Positions 1 through 11,960 of a stretch of 64,000 bases of DNA are shown piece by piece. Location: positions 38,596,510 through 38,660,509 of the forward strand of contig NC_088295.1 of assembly GCF_032854445.1 (NCBI RefSeq), read 5' to 3'. Each line of letters starts with the position of its first letter. Within the stretch, counting starts at the first letter, position 1. The notes below the pieces were generated by a model, which was not told the origin of the DNA, did not search any database, and was given only the letters and a program-made list of their open reading frames with translations. This DNA is from Liolophura sinensis (Eukaryota > Mollusca > Polyplacophora > Chitonida > Chitonidae). The position numbers and the translations under genes were made by a program.

Positions 1-3000
1 TAGTTAATGTGCAATCAGGACTATTTATTGCTTAAAAGGGCAACGTCACGGCTAGGTCAAAAAAGAAACGTAAACACCAATTCAAATTAACCAGCTTTTC
101 AACCTGTCTGGTAATTGAAATGCCTAAAAACAAGTTTAAGCCAAAAACAGCGACATCAATACAAGATCTTTCCCCCAGATTTTAATATGGCCTTTCTCCT
201 CCAAAACCAATCCCAGCATGTTTTGTGTTCACTTGTGAATGTATAATTAGCATTACTTGATTGTAAAAAGGTTAATGGCTGTTTTGAAGTTTTCCCACTG
301 CATTTCATCATCGATCATTTGTTTCCGGTAGTTCATGACTAGGTAGAAATTGCTCTATGTAAAACAGGACTTCCAATGCAGCGTCCGAGGTATTTCCATT
401 GGATTTCATCATAAACCATATTTTAAACAACCCCTTCCTAGTATGTGGTGTGTGCTGGTCTTAACATATCATTAGCACTACTGTATGCTAGGAAGGGGTG
501 ATGTCAAATTCGAGATCTTCCATGGGTTTGATCATATGTTATCTCTTGAAAAACCCTTCCTGGCATTTGAAATGTGCTGGTGTAAATGCATAATTAGCAC
601 TACTTCATGTTAGGAAGGTCAAGGTCACGTCCGAGTTTATATTATCTCTTCAAAAATCCTTCCTGGTATTCTATGTGTGCTGGTGTAATCCATAATTAGC
701 ACTATTGAATGCTTGGAAGGGCCCCCTCATGCCCAAATCCTTTCTGCCTCATTTAATAACTAACTATCCTCTCAATGCCTAATGGTATTAAATGTGTGTC
801 CTGGCGTGAAGGCATGCCAGTTCAATGCTTAGAACATCGACACCATTTTAGTTCGATTTCATTATAAAACCATCTATTCAAGAAACGCTACAAAAATTTG
901 ACATCTGTTTTCGATCATAAACTTTCCCTAGTTCTACCTGGTATTTGGTGTGTGCTGGTGTGAATGCATTATCAGCACTACTCAATGCTGCGAATTGCAA
1001 CCTCATGCCCAACTAATTTACGCCTCATTTCATAGGAAACAATTTCCTTGCCTCTTCCCGGTATTTGGCGAGTGCTGGTGTAAATACATAATTAGCTCTA
1101 CTTAATCCTACGAAGGGCAATATCACGTCGAAGATCTTTCCACGGAAGTTCGTCAAAAGTTATCTCTGCAAAATCCCTTCCTGGCATTTCGTTTGTGCTG
1201 GTGTAAATATCAAATTAGCACTACTTGATGCTAGGGATGGAGATGTCACCTCCAAGAGTATATTATCTCTGCAAAAACCTTTCCTGGTATTTTGTGTGCA
1301 CTGGTGTAAATGAATAATTAGCACTACTTGATGGTAGGCAGATCAGTGTCACGTCCAAGGGTTATTCGAGTGGATTTCATCACATACCGTCCCTTCAAAA
1401 ACCTTTCCTAGTATTTTGTGAGTGCTGGTGTAAATGCACAATTCGCACTATTTGATGCTAGGAAGCGCAATATCAGGCTCAAGGGTGATCTCACTGGAGT
1501 TTATCACATACCGTTTCATCGAAAACCTTTAACACTATTTTCCATGTGCTTGTATAAATTTCAAATTAGCACTACCTGATGCTAGTAAGGGAGATGTCAC
1601 GTCAGAGAATCATTTCTCTGGAGTTTATCACATACCGTCTCATCAAAAACGCTTCCTAGTATTTGGTTTGTGCTGGTGTAAATATAAAATTAGCACTACT
1701 TGATGTTAGGAAGGGCGATGTCACTCCCCAAGGCTCATTTCACTGGATTTCACAACCCTGTCTCTTCAAAAACCCTTCGTAGTATTTGGTTTGTGCTGGT
1801 GTAAATAAAAAATTAGCACTACTTGATGCTAGGAAGGGCGATGTCTTGCCACTGGATTTCATCATATCATCTCTGCAAAAACCCTTCTATTTTGGTGTGT
1901 GCACAAATGCACAATTATCACGACCTCATTGTAGGAAGGCCAATGTCACGTCGAATGGTTATTCCACTGTGTTTCATCGCATACCATCCCTCCAAATCCC
2001 TTCCTGGTAGTTGATATGTGTTGGTGTAAATGCTTTAGTAGCACTACTCAATGCCTGGAAGGCCAACGTAATGCCCAACTAATTTGCGCCTCATTTGATA
2101 ACTAACCATCTCCTTAACTCTTCCTTGCATTTGGTGTCTATTGGTGTAAATACATAGTTAGCTCCACTTGATGCTAGGAAGGGCGATGTCACGTTCAAAG
2201 GTCATCCCACTGGATTTCATCATATATCATCTTTGCAACAATCCTTCCTAGTATTTGGTTTGTGCTGGTGTAAATATAAAATTAGCACTACTTGATACTA
2301 GGAAGGGCGATGTCTTGCTCAAGGGTCATGCCAATGGATTTCATCATATATAATCTCTGCAAAAACCCTTCCTTCCGTTTTGGTGTGTGCTGGTTTAAAT
2401 GCACAATAATCCTTACCTGATGGTAGAAACGCCAATGTCACGTTCGAGTTATTTCAGTTGAAATTCATCATAAATCATCCTTAAAGATACATTTCCCAAA
2501 TTCCATATTTATTCTAGTTAATGTGCAATTAGGACTATTTATTGCTTAAAAGGGCAACGTCACGGCCAGGTCAAAAAAGAAACGTAAACACAAATTGACC
2601 AGCCTTTCAACCTGTCTGGTAATTTAAATGCCTCAAAACAAGTTTAAGCCAAAAACAGCGACATCAATACAAGTTCTTTCCCCTAGATTTTAATATCCTC
2701 AAAAACCCTTTCCGGCATGTCTTGTGTTCACTTGTAAATGTATACTTAGGACTACTTGATTTTAAAAAGGTTAATGGCTGCTTTGAAGTTTTCCCACTGC
2801 ATTTCATCATCGATCATTTGTTTCCGGTAGTGGATGACTAAGTATAAATAGCACTATGTAAAACAAGACTTCCAATGCAGCGTCCGAGGTATTTCCACTG
2901 GATTTCATCATAAACCATATTTTAAACAACTCGTCCTGGTATGTGGTGTGTGCTGGTCTTAATGCATCATTAGCACTACTGTATGCTAGGAAGGGCGATG

Positions 3001-6000
3001 TCACCTTCAAGATTTTCCATGGATCTGATCATATATTATCTCTTGAAAAACCCTTCCTGGCATTTGGAATGTGCTGGTGTATATTATCTCTTGAAAAACC
3101 CTTCCCGGCATTTAAAATGTGCTAGTGTAAATGCATAATTAGCACTACCTGATGTTAGGAAGGGCGATGTCACTTCCACTGATCATTTCACTGGCTTTTG
3201 TCACACTGTCTCTTCAAAAATCTTTCCTAGTATCTGGTTTGTGCTGATGTAAATAGAAAATTAGCACTACTTGATGCTGGGAAGGGCAATGTCACGTCCA
3301 AGGGTCATTCTACTGGATTCCTCATATATTATATCTACAAAAGCCCTTCCTAGGATTTGGTTTGTGCTGGTGTAAATATAAAATTAGCACTACTTAATGC
3401 TAGGAAGGGCGATGTCACGTCCAAAGGTCATTCCACTGGATTTCATCATATATCATCTCTGCACAAGCCGTTCCTGGTATTTGGTTTGTGCTGGTGTAAA
3501 TATACATTATCACTACTTGATGATAGGAAGGGCGATGTCGCGTTGAATGGTTATTCCACTATATTTTCTCACATACAGTCTCCTCAAAATCCTTTCCTAG
3601 TATTTGGTTTGTGCTGGTGTAAATATAAAATTAGCACTACTTGATGCTAGGAAAGGCGATGTCTTGTACAAAGGTCATGCCACTGGATTTTATTATTTAT
3701 AATCTCTGCAAAAACCCTTCCTTCTGTTTTGGTGTGTGCTCGTGTAAATGCACAATTATCACTACCTGATTGTAGGAAGGCCAATGTCACGTCGAATGGT
3801 TATTTCACTGTATTTCATCGCATACCATCTCATCAAAATCCCTTCCTAGTATTTGGTGTGTGTTGGTGTAAATGCATTAGTAGCACTACTCAATGCTTGG
3901 AAAGGGCAACATAGTTCCCAACTAATTTGCACCTCATTTTATAACTAACCATCTCCTTAACTATTCCCAGTATTTGGTGTCTGCGTAAATATCAAATTAG
4001 CACTACCTGATGCTAGTAAGGGCAATGTCACGTCAGAGAGTCATTTCTCTAGAGTTCATCACATACCGTCTCATCAAAACTCCTTTCCTAGTATTTAGTT
4101 TGTGCTGGTATAAATTCAAAATTAGCACTACTTGATGCTAGGAAAAGCGATGTCACGTCCAAAGGTCATTCCACTGGATTTCATTATATATCATATCCGC
4201 AAAAGCCCATCCTATTATTTGGTTTGTGCTGGTGTACATATAAATTAGCTCTACTTGATTCTAGGAAGGCCGATGTTACGTTGAATGGTTATTCCACTAT
4301 ATTTCCTCACGTACAGTCTCCAAAAAAACCTTTCCTAGCATTTGGTTTGTACTGGTGTAAATATAAAATTAGCACTACTTGATGCTAGGAAGGGCGATGT
4401 CTTGTTCATGCCAATGGATTTCATCAATTTTTATCTCTGCAAAAACCCTTCCTTCTGTTTTGGTGTGTGCTGGTTGTAAATGCACAATTATCACTACCTG
4501 ATTGTAGGAAGGCCAATGCCAGGTCGAATGGTTATTCCACGGCATTTCATCGCATACCATCTACTCAAAATCTCTTCCTAGTATTTGGTGTGTGTTGGTG
4601 TAAATGCATTAGTAGCACTACTCAATGCTTCGAAAGGCAACATAGTGCCCAACTAATTTGCGCCTCATTTTATAATTAACCATCTCCTTAACTCTTCCTT
4701 GCATTTGGTGTCAGATGGTGTAAATACATAGTTAGCTCCACTTGATGGTGGGAAGGGTCATTTCACTAGAGTTTATCACATATCGTCTCATCAAAAATCC
4801 TTTCCTAGTACTTGGCATGTGCTTGTGTAAATATCACATTAGCACTACTTAATGCTGGTAAGGGCAATGTCAAGCTCTTTCCCCTAGATTTTAATATGGC
4901 CTTTCGCCTCAAAAACCCTTCCCGGCATGTTTTATGTTCCCATGTGAATGTATAATTAGCGTTACTTGATGCTAAAAAGGTTGATGGCAGGTTTGAAGTT
5001 TTCCCACTGCATTATATCATGGATCATTTTTTGAACAATTGTTTCCGGTAGTTGATGACTAGGTATAAAAAGCACTATTCAAAACAGGACTTTCAATGCA
5101 GTACCCCAGGTATTTCCATTGGATTTCATCATAAACCATATTTTAAACAACCTTTCCTGGTATGTGATGTGTGCTGGTCGTAATGCATCATTAGCACTAC
5201 TTTATGCTAAGAAGGGCAATGTCGTCTTCGAGATTTCCCACTAGATTTGATCATATATTATCTCTTGAAAAACCCTTCCTGGCATTTGGAAAGTGCTGGT
5301 GTAAATGCATAATTAGCACTACTTGATGCTAGGAAGGTCAATGTCACGTCAGAGAGTCATTTCTCTGGAGCTTATCACATACCGTCTCATCAAAAGCCTT
5401 TCCTAGTATTTGGTTTGTACTGGTGTAAATATAAAATTAGCACTACTTGATGCTAGGAAGGGCGATGTCTTGCCCAAGGGCCATGCCTCTGGATTTCATT
5501 ATTTATTATCTCTGCAAAAACCCTTCCTTCTGTTTTGGTGTGTGCTGGTTGTAAATGCACAATTATCACTACCTGATTGTAGGAAGGCCAATGTGTAATA
5601 TTCAATGCTTGGAAGACGGGGCCACGTTCGAGTTATTTCAGTTGGAATTCATCATAAATCATCCCTTAAAGATACAGTTCCCAAATTCCATATTTATTCT
5701 ATGTAATGTGCAATTAGGGCTATTTATTGCAACGTCACGCCCAGGCCACAAAGGAAACGTAAACACCAATTTAAAATTAACCTGTCTAGTAATTGAAATG
5801 CCCTCTTCTATCTTTACATGTTAAAACATTTTTTCACCAAAAACAGCGACATCAATCCAAATTCTTTCTCCTAGATTTTAAAATGGCCCTTCTCCTCAAA
5901 AGCCCTTCCCAGCATGTTTTGTGTTCCCATGTGAATGTATAGTTAGCACTACTTGATGCTAAAAAGGTTGATGGCAGGTTTGAAGTTTTCCCACTGCATT

Positions 6001-8345
6001 TCATCATCGATCATTTTTCAACAATTGTTTCCGGTAGTTGATGACTAGGTATAAATGGCACTATTTCAAACAGGACTTCCAATGTAGCGTCCGAGGTATT
6101 TCCACTGGATTTCATCATAAACCATATTTTAAACAACCCTTCCTTGTCTGTGCTGTGTGCTGGTCTTAATGCAGCACACAATTTGATATTTACACAAGCA
6201 CATATGCTGGTGTAAATGCACCATTAGCACTACCTGATGGTAGGAAGGTCAATTTCACGTCGAATGGTTATTCCACTATATTTCTTCACATACCGTCTCA
6301 TCAAAATCCCTTCCTAGTTTTTTTGTTTGTGCTGGTGTAAATATGAAACTAGCACTACTTCATGCTAGGAAGGGCGATGTCACGCCCACAGGTCATTCCA
6401 CTGGATTTCATCATACCTTATCCCTGCAAAAACGCTTCCTAGTATTTGGTATGTGCTGGTGTCAATGCAAAATTAGCACTACATGATTTTAGGAAAGGCG
6501 ATGTCATGTCCAGGGGTCATTCCACTTGACATCATCACATACCGTCTCTTGAAAAACCCGCTCTAGGACTTGGAGTGTGTTGGTCTAAATGCATAATTAG
6601 CAATACTGAATGAATAGCCCTTCCGAGGTTTTGTTGTGTGCTGGTTTAAATACATAGTTAGCACTACTCGATACCAGGAAGGGAGTGTTCCGAAAAGAAA
6701 TGTAAACACCAATCTGTGTTGTAATTGACACATTTTGTTCTCTGTTTCAGAGCTAGAACAACATTTTGCTGAAAACAGCGACATCAATCCAAGTTCTTGC
6801 CAGTTCTTTTGTGTGCTGATGTGAATGCATAATTATCACCACTTCCGATGTCAGGTTCGATGTTTCCTGACTCGATTTTATCATAAATCATTCTTTCAAC
6901 AAAAGTTCGTGGTATGAGGTGTGCCATGGTCTTAATGCATAATTAACATTAATTCAGTTCTTGAAAGGGGAACGTCATGGCTTATGTGTGAAGGCATGGC
7001 TAGCACTACAGAATGCTTGGAAGACCGACGCCACGTTCGAGTTATTCCAGTTGGATTTTATCATAAATTATCTCTTCAAAAACCAATTCCTGCATGTGCT
7101 AGTGTTTTGTGTGTACTGGAGTCAATACATAATAAGCATTACTCGATACTATGAAGATTCACAAAAGACACATAAACAGCAGTTTAAAATTTTAAAAAAT
7201 CCATCAATCTATTTGGTAGCTGGTGTGTCTTGTTTTCTATTGTATATATTGGAACAATTAGCACTACTTGATGCTAGGAAGGGCAATGTTACGTCCGACG
7301 TCTATTCGCTTTATTTATTCACTAACCATCTCTGTGTGTTGCGGAGAAGGCATGGATAGCAATACTTAACGCCACGTGCGAGTTATTTCAATTTAAGTTT
7401 TTCAAAAAATCATCTCTTTAAGAACCATTCCGAAAATTTGACATGGGCTGGTGTTTCGTGTGTGCTGGTGTCAATACATAATAAGCACTATTCGATGCTA
7501 GGAACAAATTGGTGACAAAAGAGATATAAACCCCACGTTAATAAACTTTATAATCTAATACATAATTTAATAATCTTTTCAATACCCCCATCCTGGTATT
7601 TGCTGATATGAATACATAATTAGCACTATGAAGGTAAGAAAGATGATGCCACGTCCGAGGTCTTTCCGCTGGATTTCTTTACAAACCATCGTTCAAAAAA
7701 TACCTTGATGGTACCTGATGTGTGCTGGCGTAAATATATAATTAGCACAACTGTATCCTAGGAAGGGTTATGCCCGACGTCTTTCCTCTGGATTTCATCA
7801 TAAACCATTTCTTTGATAACCCTTCCTAGTACTAGCAACTGGAGTATTTGCACAATTGAACAGTATTTGATGCTAGGAATACATTCAAATCATATGAGAT
7901 TTGCAAGCACCAATCCAGCATCAGAAGTCCTTTTAACCTCCTCTGGTAATTGGTATGTGTTCTTCACATTTTAAAATTAGAGCAACTTGATGCGACTTAA
8001 CAGTTACGTTACGTAATTTATTCCGTTGCATTACAGCATAAACCATCTCTTTTACCATTTTTCTGGTATTTCTCGTGTGCCGGGCCGGTATTACAACCAC
8101 TTATTGCTTAAAACAGTTGCTCTAGATTGCTGTAAACACTTCCAAACCGTTTCATTGTATTCAACGTGTCCTGGTGTCAAAACATAGCACTACTCGATGC
8201 TAGGAAGGGTGACCTCATCTCAGTTCTTGCCACTGGATGTTAGTATCAATCATATCTTTAGCTCTCCCTGGTGTTAGGCCTGTGCTTTTGTCAATACCTA
8301 ATTAGCACAAGTCGTTGCTAAAGAGGGCGACGTCACGTCCGAGTT
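1..8345. repeat. Satellite array, ~124-bp monomers with higher-order blocks
   Basis: Roughly 60-70 diverged copies of a ~124-bp unit run from the window edge to about 8345. The typical unit reads TTCCTAGTATTTGGTTTGTG, CTGGTGTAAATATAAAATTA, GCACTACTTGATGCTAGGAA and then GGGCGATGTCACGTCC. Inside each unit CCTTCCTAG and CTAGGAAGG form inverted arms about 60 bp apart, with a second inner pair GTGCT/AGCAC, so one strand can fold into a long imperfect hairpin. A composite block of about 500 bp recurs near 1-500, 2515-3010, 4870-5240 and 5700-6190. Units from about 1600 to 5600 are most alike; those beyond 6600 are strongly degraded, as expected at an array edge. Short open frames here, many beginning MVCAGVN, are repeat shadows: 124 is not a multiple of three. 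I do not recognise the family. The array may continue left of the window. Confidence 0.93.
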
Positions 8346-9334
8346 TGTCACATTGTGTTTTCCCGAGGCGAGGTCGGTTGTCCAAGATGTTTGTCTTACA
8401 ATAGCTAGAACATATCAGGTGTTATTTCATTCCCAATCTCTGGAATCTACAAGGTTAGAGCGACAAGTAAAGTGTAAGATAAACTACCCGGTTTTTCACA
8501 GATCCAGGCTAGCGAAAGACTTTTTCACAGCTTGCAGTTATGACGATAATGCCGTTTTGTTCTACGTAATTTTCTGAAGATTGGCTGCCTTTGTTTGCGT
8601 GAAGAGGATTAAGAAAGAGTCCATGAGCAGAATGAAAGTTCTTAGCAGTAACTCCTATATTTTAAGAATTTAAATCGATGTTCCTTGGGTACCAAGACTA
8701 AGACGTCAAGTGACAGATACCATTTCTTGTTTGAGCCCCATCCTGCCCTACTTGTGCTGGGCTAGAACAGGATGCGTTGGAGGTATTACCGCGCCCAGTA
8801 CAGGTACAAGAAGATTTCATACGCTGAACAAACACATCTCTTCCAACATAATGCTTTCTGAGATGCTCAAGCCTGTACTTTACAGTTAATAGCTGTTCAC
8901 AGAGTTAATATCCCGCGCGATTTCCATGAAGAAACAGCCATGACGCTTGATGCCTTGTATTTAGCTGTTCTCGTGTACTCAGTACAAGTGGCCGGTTACA
9001 AACACTTTAAGGAAAGTAATTTACACCCTACAACGGTACATGCTATATGAATAAAGAAGCGAATAAAGATTCGAGAGTACAAGCGTGCTTCTCATGCTTT
9101 ACAGGTAATATGCAAATAAATGGACGTCTGAAACCAATATACCCACCATGCCTTCTGGCTGTATCTTCGCAGTGACGATCTGAAGATCTTAAGTCTAAAA
9201 TGGAGTGTGCTGTAACTGAAACACATATATATTAAGATCTCCATGGTTGCTTTCATCATGTCTTTTATTTTCTTTGGAGAAAAATTGACAAACAAAATCT
9301 GTTATACTTTCCAACAGCACGCAAAATGTTCCAA
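8346..9334. other. Unassigned sequence after the satellite
   Basis: No repeat or gene recognised. One 74-codon open frame lies at 8353-8577 on the plus strand, but it matches no family I know and shows no clear splice context. Confidence 0.5.
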
Positions 9335-9545
9335 CCGCTGTAATAAACTGAATGTAACATCACTGCATTTTACCTAATCCTGCTTAGGCCGTAGTGCTAG
9401 TGAGCGTGTAATTTGTTGTTCTCTAAGCTTTTACATGGACAGTAAGAATAAAACCCTAACTGAAGTAAGTGTTACCTGTTAACGTCTACCAGCTGCCGTC
9501 GTTGCTCTGGTTATTCTCACTATGCTGTATGTCTTAATCATAATG
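9335..9545. repeat. Dispersed repeat family R, copy 1 (partial)
   Basis: Shares the core AACATCACTGCATTTTACCT and the run AGAATAAAACCCTAACTGA, then GTCGTTGCTCTGGTT, with copies at 24396-24666, 32845-33135 and 45875-46240. This copy lacks the first ~70 bp. No pol III boxes or clear terminal repeats are visible, so its class is unknown. Confidence 0.75.
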
Positions 9546-9649
9546 ATGACACTGCATACCAGTAGCTCGTGTGTAAACGTTTAGATTACTTCTTGGTAGA
9601 ATAAATGGATTTTCTTTATTAACTCATATTCCTTCGAACGTCTTCATAG

Positions 9650-9950
9650 GCGGTAGATCCAGGGTCAATCCTGGGTGGGGTCACACTTAAGGCCTTGAAA
9701 GAGGAAGCTGTAACTTCCTCGTTGGGTTTCAGCATTAAGGCGTATCAGTATAAAGGCTCGAGCTTACTTACCTTCGGTAAGTCGTCTCAGTGAAGTAGTA
9801 CTAGATAAAAGAGCGGTGGACATCCGTCCCGCAACAAGGAGGCACATTACATGCGCTCCAAGGACTCCTTCGTCGTCATATGACTGACAAAATTGTTAAG
9901 TAGGATGTTAAATCCCAACACTCATTCACTCACTCAAACACCTTCACTTT
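9650..9950 (+). mobile_element. tRNA-derived SINE family 2, near complete, head eroded
   Basis: Starts within the tRNA-like head (GGTAGATCCAGGGTCAATCC, the B-box region) and continues through the family body (GAGGAAGCTGTAACTTCCTC, AGTAAGTCGTCTCAGTGAAG, AAAAGAGCGGTGGACATCCG) to a tail with CGTCGTCATATGACTG and a CACTCATTCACTCACTC end. It is diverged from the 47.6-kb and 60.3-kb copies, so it is older. Confidence 0.85.
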
Positions 9951-10168
9951 AAGTTTCTTAAATTATACAATGGGCATAGTATAAAAGAATACAGCATGAA
10001 AAAGAGTAAAAGCAAAGCAGAGATGCCAGTGGGATAGCTGCCGAATAGTCACACGTATTGCAGGTCAATTTTACCTCAGACTGTTCATCTGAATGTCTAT
10101 AAGGTAGCCACGCCTAGCACCATCGCTTCAACGGAATTAGCTAAAAACAAATGCCTGGAGGTCAGTGG

Positions 10169-10374
10169 CAAATTCACTGGTGTAGAATTATATTCAGACG
10201 AAACTGTGTTAACTCTCTGATTTACAAATATGAACATTCAAGACATCAGGCGATCTGTTTCAGTGTTGTGTCAAATTCACTGGTGTAGAATTATACTCAG
10301 ACGAAACTGTGTTAACTCTCTGATTCACAAATATGAACATTCAAGACATCAGGCGACCTGTTTCAGTGTTGTGT
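10169..10374. repeat. Tandem duplication, 2 x 103 bp
   Basis: CAAATTCACTGGTGTAGAAT begins at 10169 and again at 10272. The two units differ at only a few positions and end with a third partial CAAATTC at 10374. It looks recent. No coding content seen. Confidence 0.9.
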
Positions 10375-10931
10375 CAAATTCTGCTTAATCTGGTGCTCAG
10401 AGTATGTGTAAACATTCACGTCTTTTACCTCAACATGGGGCTGATCAAAGATATACCGATATTCGTATTCAACCTGTAAATTATTCACGGGCCACCATTG
10501 ACATTTTCAACGGGCTGTCAAGCCTTGAATATCGATTAACGACTTCATTTTGAGGATTGTGATTATTGACCCAGAATGATCATTTTTTAACGGCCGGTAT
10601 GCGAATCTTCTTGCTTCGACGTATAGATTCTCTGAATCGTTGAAAACTGTTGAACGCCTTTCTCTTATACTAGTATATTACCAACTTTATTTATCATTTA
10701 AATCATATTTTCTACACGTTCCTTGAGTCAGCTGGTGGGGGTTTTTTTTCACAAAAAAATACTGGACACATCCAGTTATTCCAAGCAATCTGGCGTATTA
10801 TAACGGGCACCATGTCGTGGTAAATGTATCAGCAATGCTGTCACCCTGATACGCCATTATGATGTCGAAGATATAACACGCCAATCAACACACTGGCTTA
10901 TTTTGCGTTTCGTCTTTGTGCTTTCCTTCAG
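10375..10931. other. Intergenic, nothing recognised
   Basis: AT-rich single-copy-looking sequence with no long frame, no repeat match and no RNA gene that I can support. Confidence 0.5.
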
Positions 10932-10940
10932 ATTGCCTTC

Positions 10941-11210
10941 GGGGCCTCCGTGCTTCAGTTGGTTAGCGCGCTAGCGTAGCGTAATGACCCAGAAGCCTCT
11001 CACCAATGCGGTCGCTGTGAGTTCAAGTCCAGCTCATGCTGGCTTCCTGGGAAGGTCTGACAGCAGCCTGTGGATGGTCGTGGGTTTCCCCCGGGCTGTG
11101 CCGGTTTCCACCCACCATAATGCTGGCCGCCGTCGTATAAGTGAAATATTCTTGAGTACGGCGTAAAACACCAATCAAATCAATAAAATAAATAAATCAA
11201 ATTGCCTTCC
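10941..11210 (+). mobile_element. tRNA-derived SINE family 1, full length with target duplication
   Basis: Head GGGGCCTCCGTGCTTCAGTT, then GGTTAGCGCGCTAGC (A-box region), and GTGAGTTCAAGTCCAGC (B-box region). The body includes CATAATGCTGGCCGCCGTCG and the tail TTGAGTACGGCGTAAAACAC ends in an A-rich AATAAA-type run. It is flanked by the direct repeat ATTGCCTTC at 10932-10940 and 11211-11219. A short internal deletion removes part of the CTCTCCAGCCGTAAG stretch present in the 19.6-kb copy. Confidence 0.95.
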
Positions 11211-11219
11211 TGCAGTTGT

Positions 11220-11919
11220 GAACTTGAAATGCCCTTGATGTTGTCACGCAGAAGTCTTAATGGACGTTTTATGGAAAACCATGTATATATCGCCATTCCT
11301 TTGCTCAGGGCCTAAATCTCTCCATAATGTGTTTGTCCTGTTTTGACTGAAATTACTGTTATTACTACAGTGCTATCTTGATGCCGCACAAGCCATGGCG
11401 TTGTTCCCACCAGGCAGGATATCACAAAGCTAATCACAAAGTTTTACGATGAGCATTGTGAAATGAAAAATACCAAGCAGAGAAATACGGTATGGCATCT
11501 TAATATATATCTCAACTGTTCAAGGCGCACTCGAAATATGAGCTAAATAGTTGTTGGTTTGGTCAAATAAAGATGAGCAACACAAGCCGTTTACTCCTTT
11601 ATTTAAATCCTAAATTGCTATTGGATTACTTGTAAACTAGTCTGCCACAAACAGACTAGGATTGTAACATGTTCCATGTTTTAGGGCTTTGATTAGTATT
11701 TTCATCAGTTTTGCTAATTCCTGGTTTGTTAGATCTGGCCTCCAAGATTTTTTCAAATATTCTCTATGACTAATATGGATGTACGTACCCACGTTTATCA
11801 TTCAATCCGTCAGATCATAAACATACCAATTAGTAATTTCCAATTAAAAACTTCATATTAATTTCTACGGGCACTTTGGCTAGACCCACCCATAAACTTG
11901 ACCGTCGTCAAAAGTATCA
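11220..11919. other. Intergenic, nothing recognised
   Basis: No supported gene, RNA or repeat. Open frames are short and without splice context. Confidence 0.5.
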
Positions 11920-11958
11920 AAACTTTTTGAGTACGGCGTTAAATACCAATAAAAAAAC
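11920..11958 (+). mobile_element. SINE 3'-tail fragment
   Basis: Only the shared SINE tail remains: TTTTTGAGTACGGCGTTAAA followed by TACCAATAAAAAAACC. Such tail-only pieces are expected from severe 5' truncation during target-primed insertion. Confidence 0.7.
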
Positions 11959-11960
11959 CA

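Noticed and set aside
1786-7359. Many short frames starting MVCAGVN or similar
   Set aside because: They are translations of the 124-bp satellite unit; 124 is not a multiple of three and no frame persists across units.
1-8345. CRISPR-like reading of the repeat/spacer pattern
   Set aside because: The DNA is eukaryotic, the units are contiguous satellite monomers, and there are no unique spacers of uniform length or cas genes.
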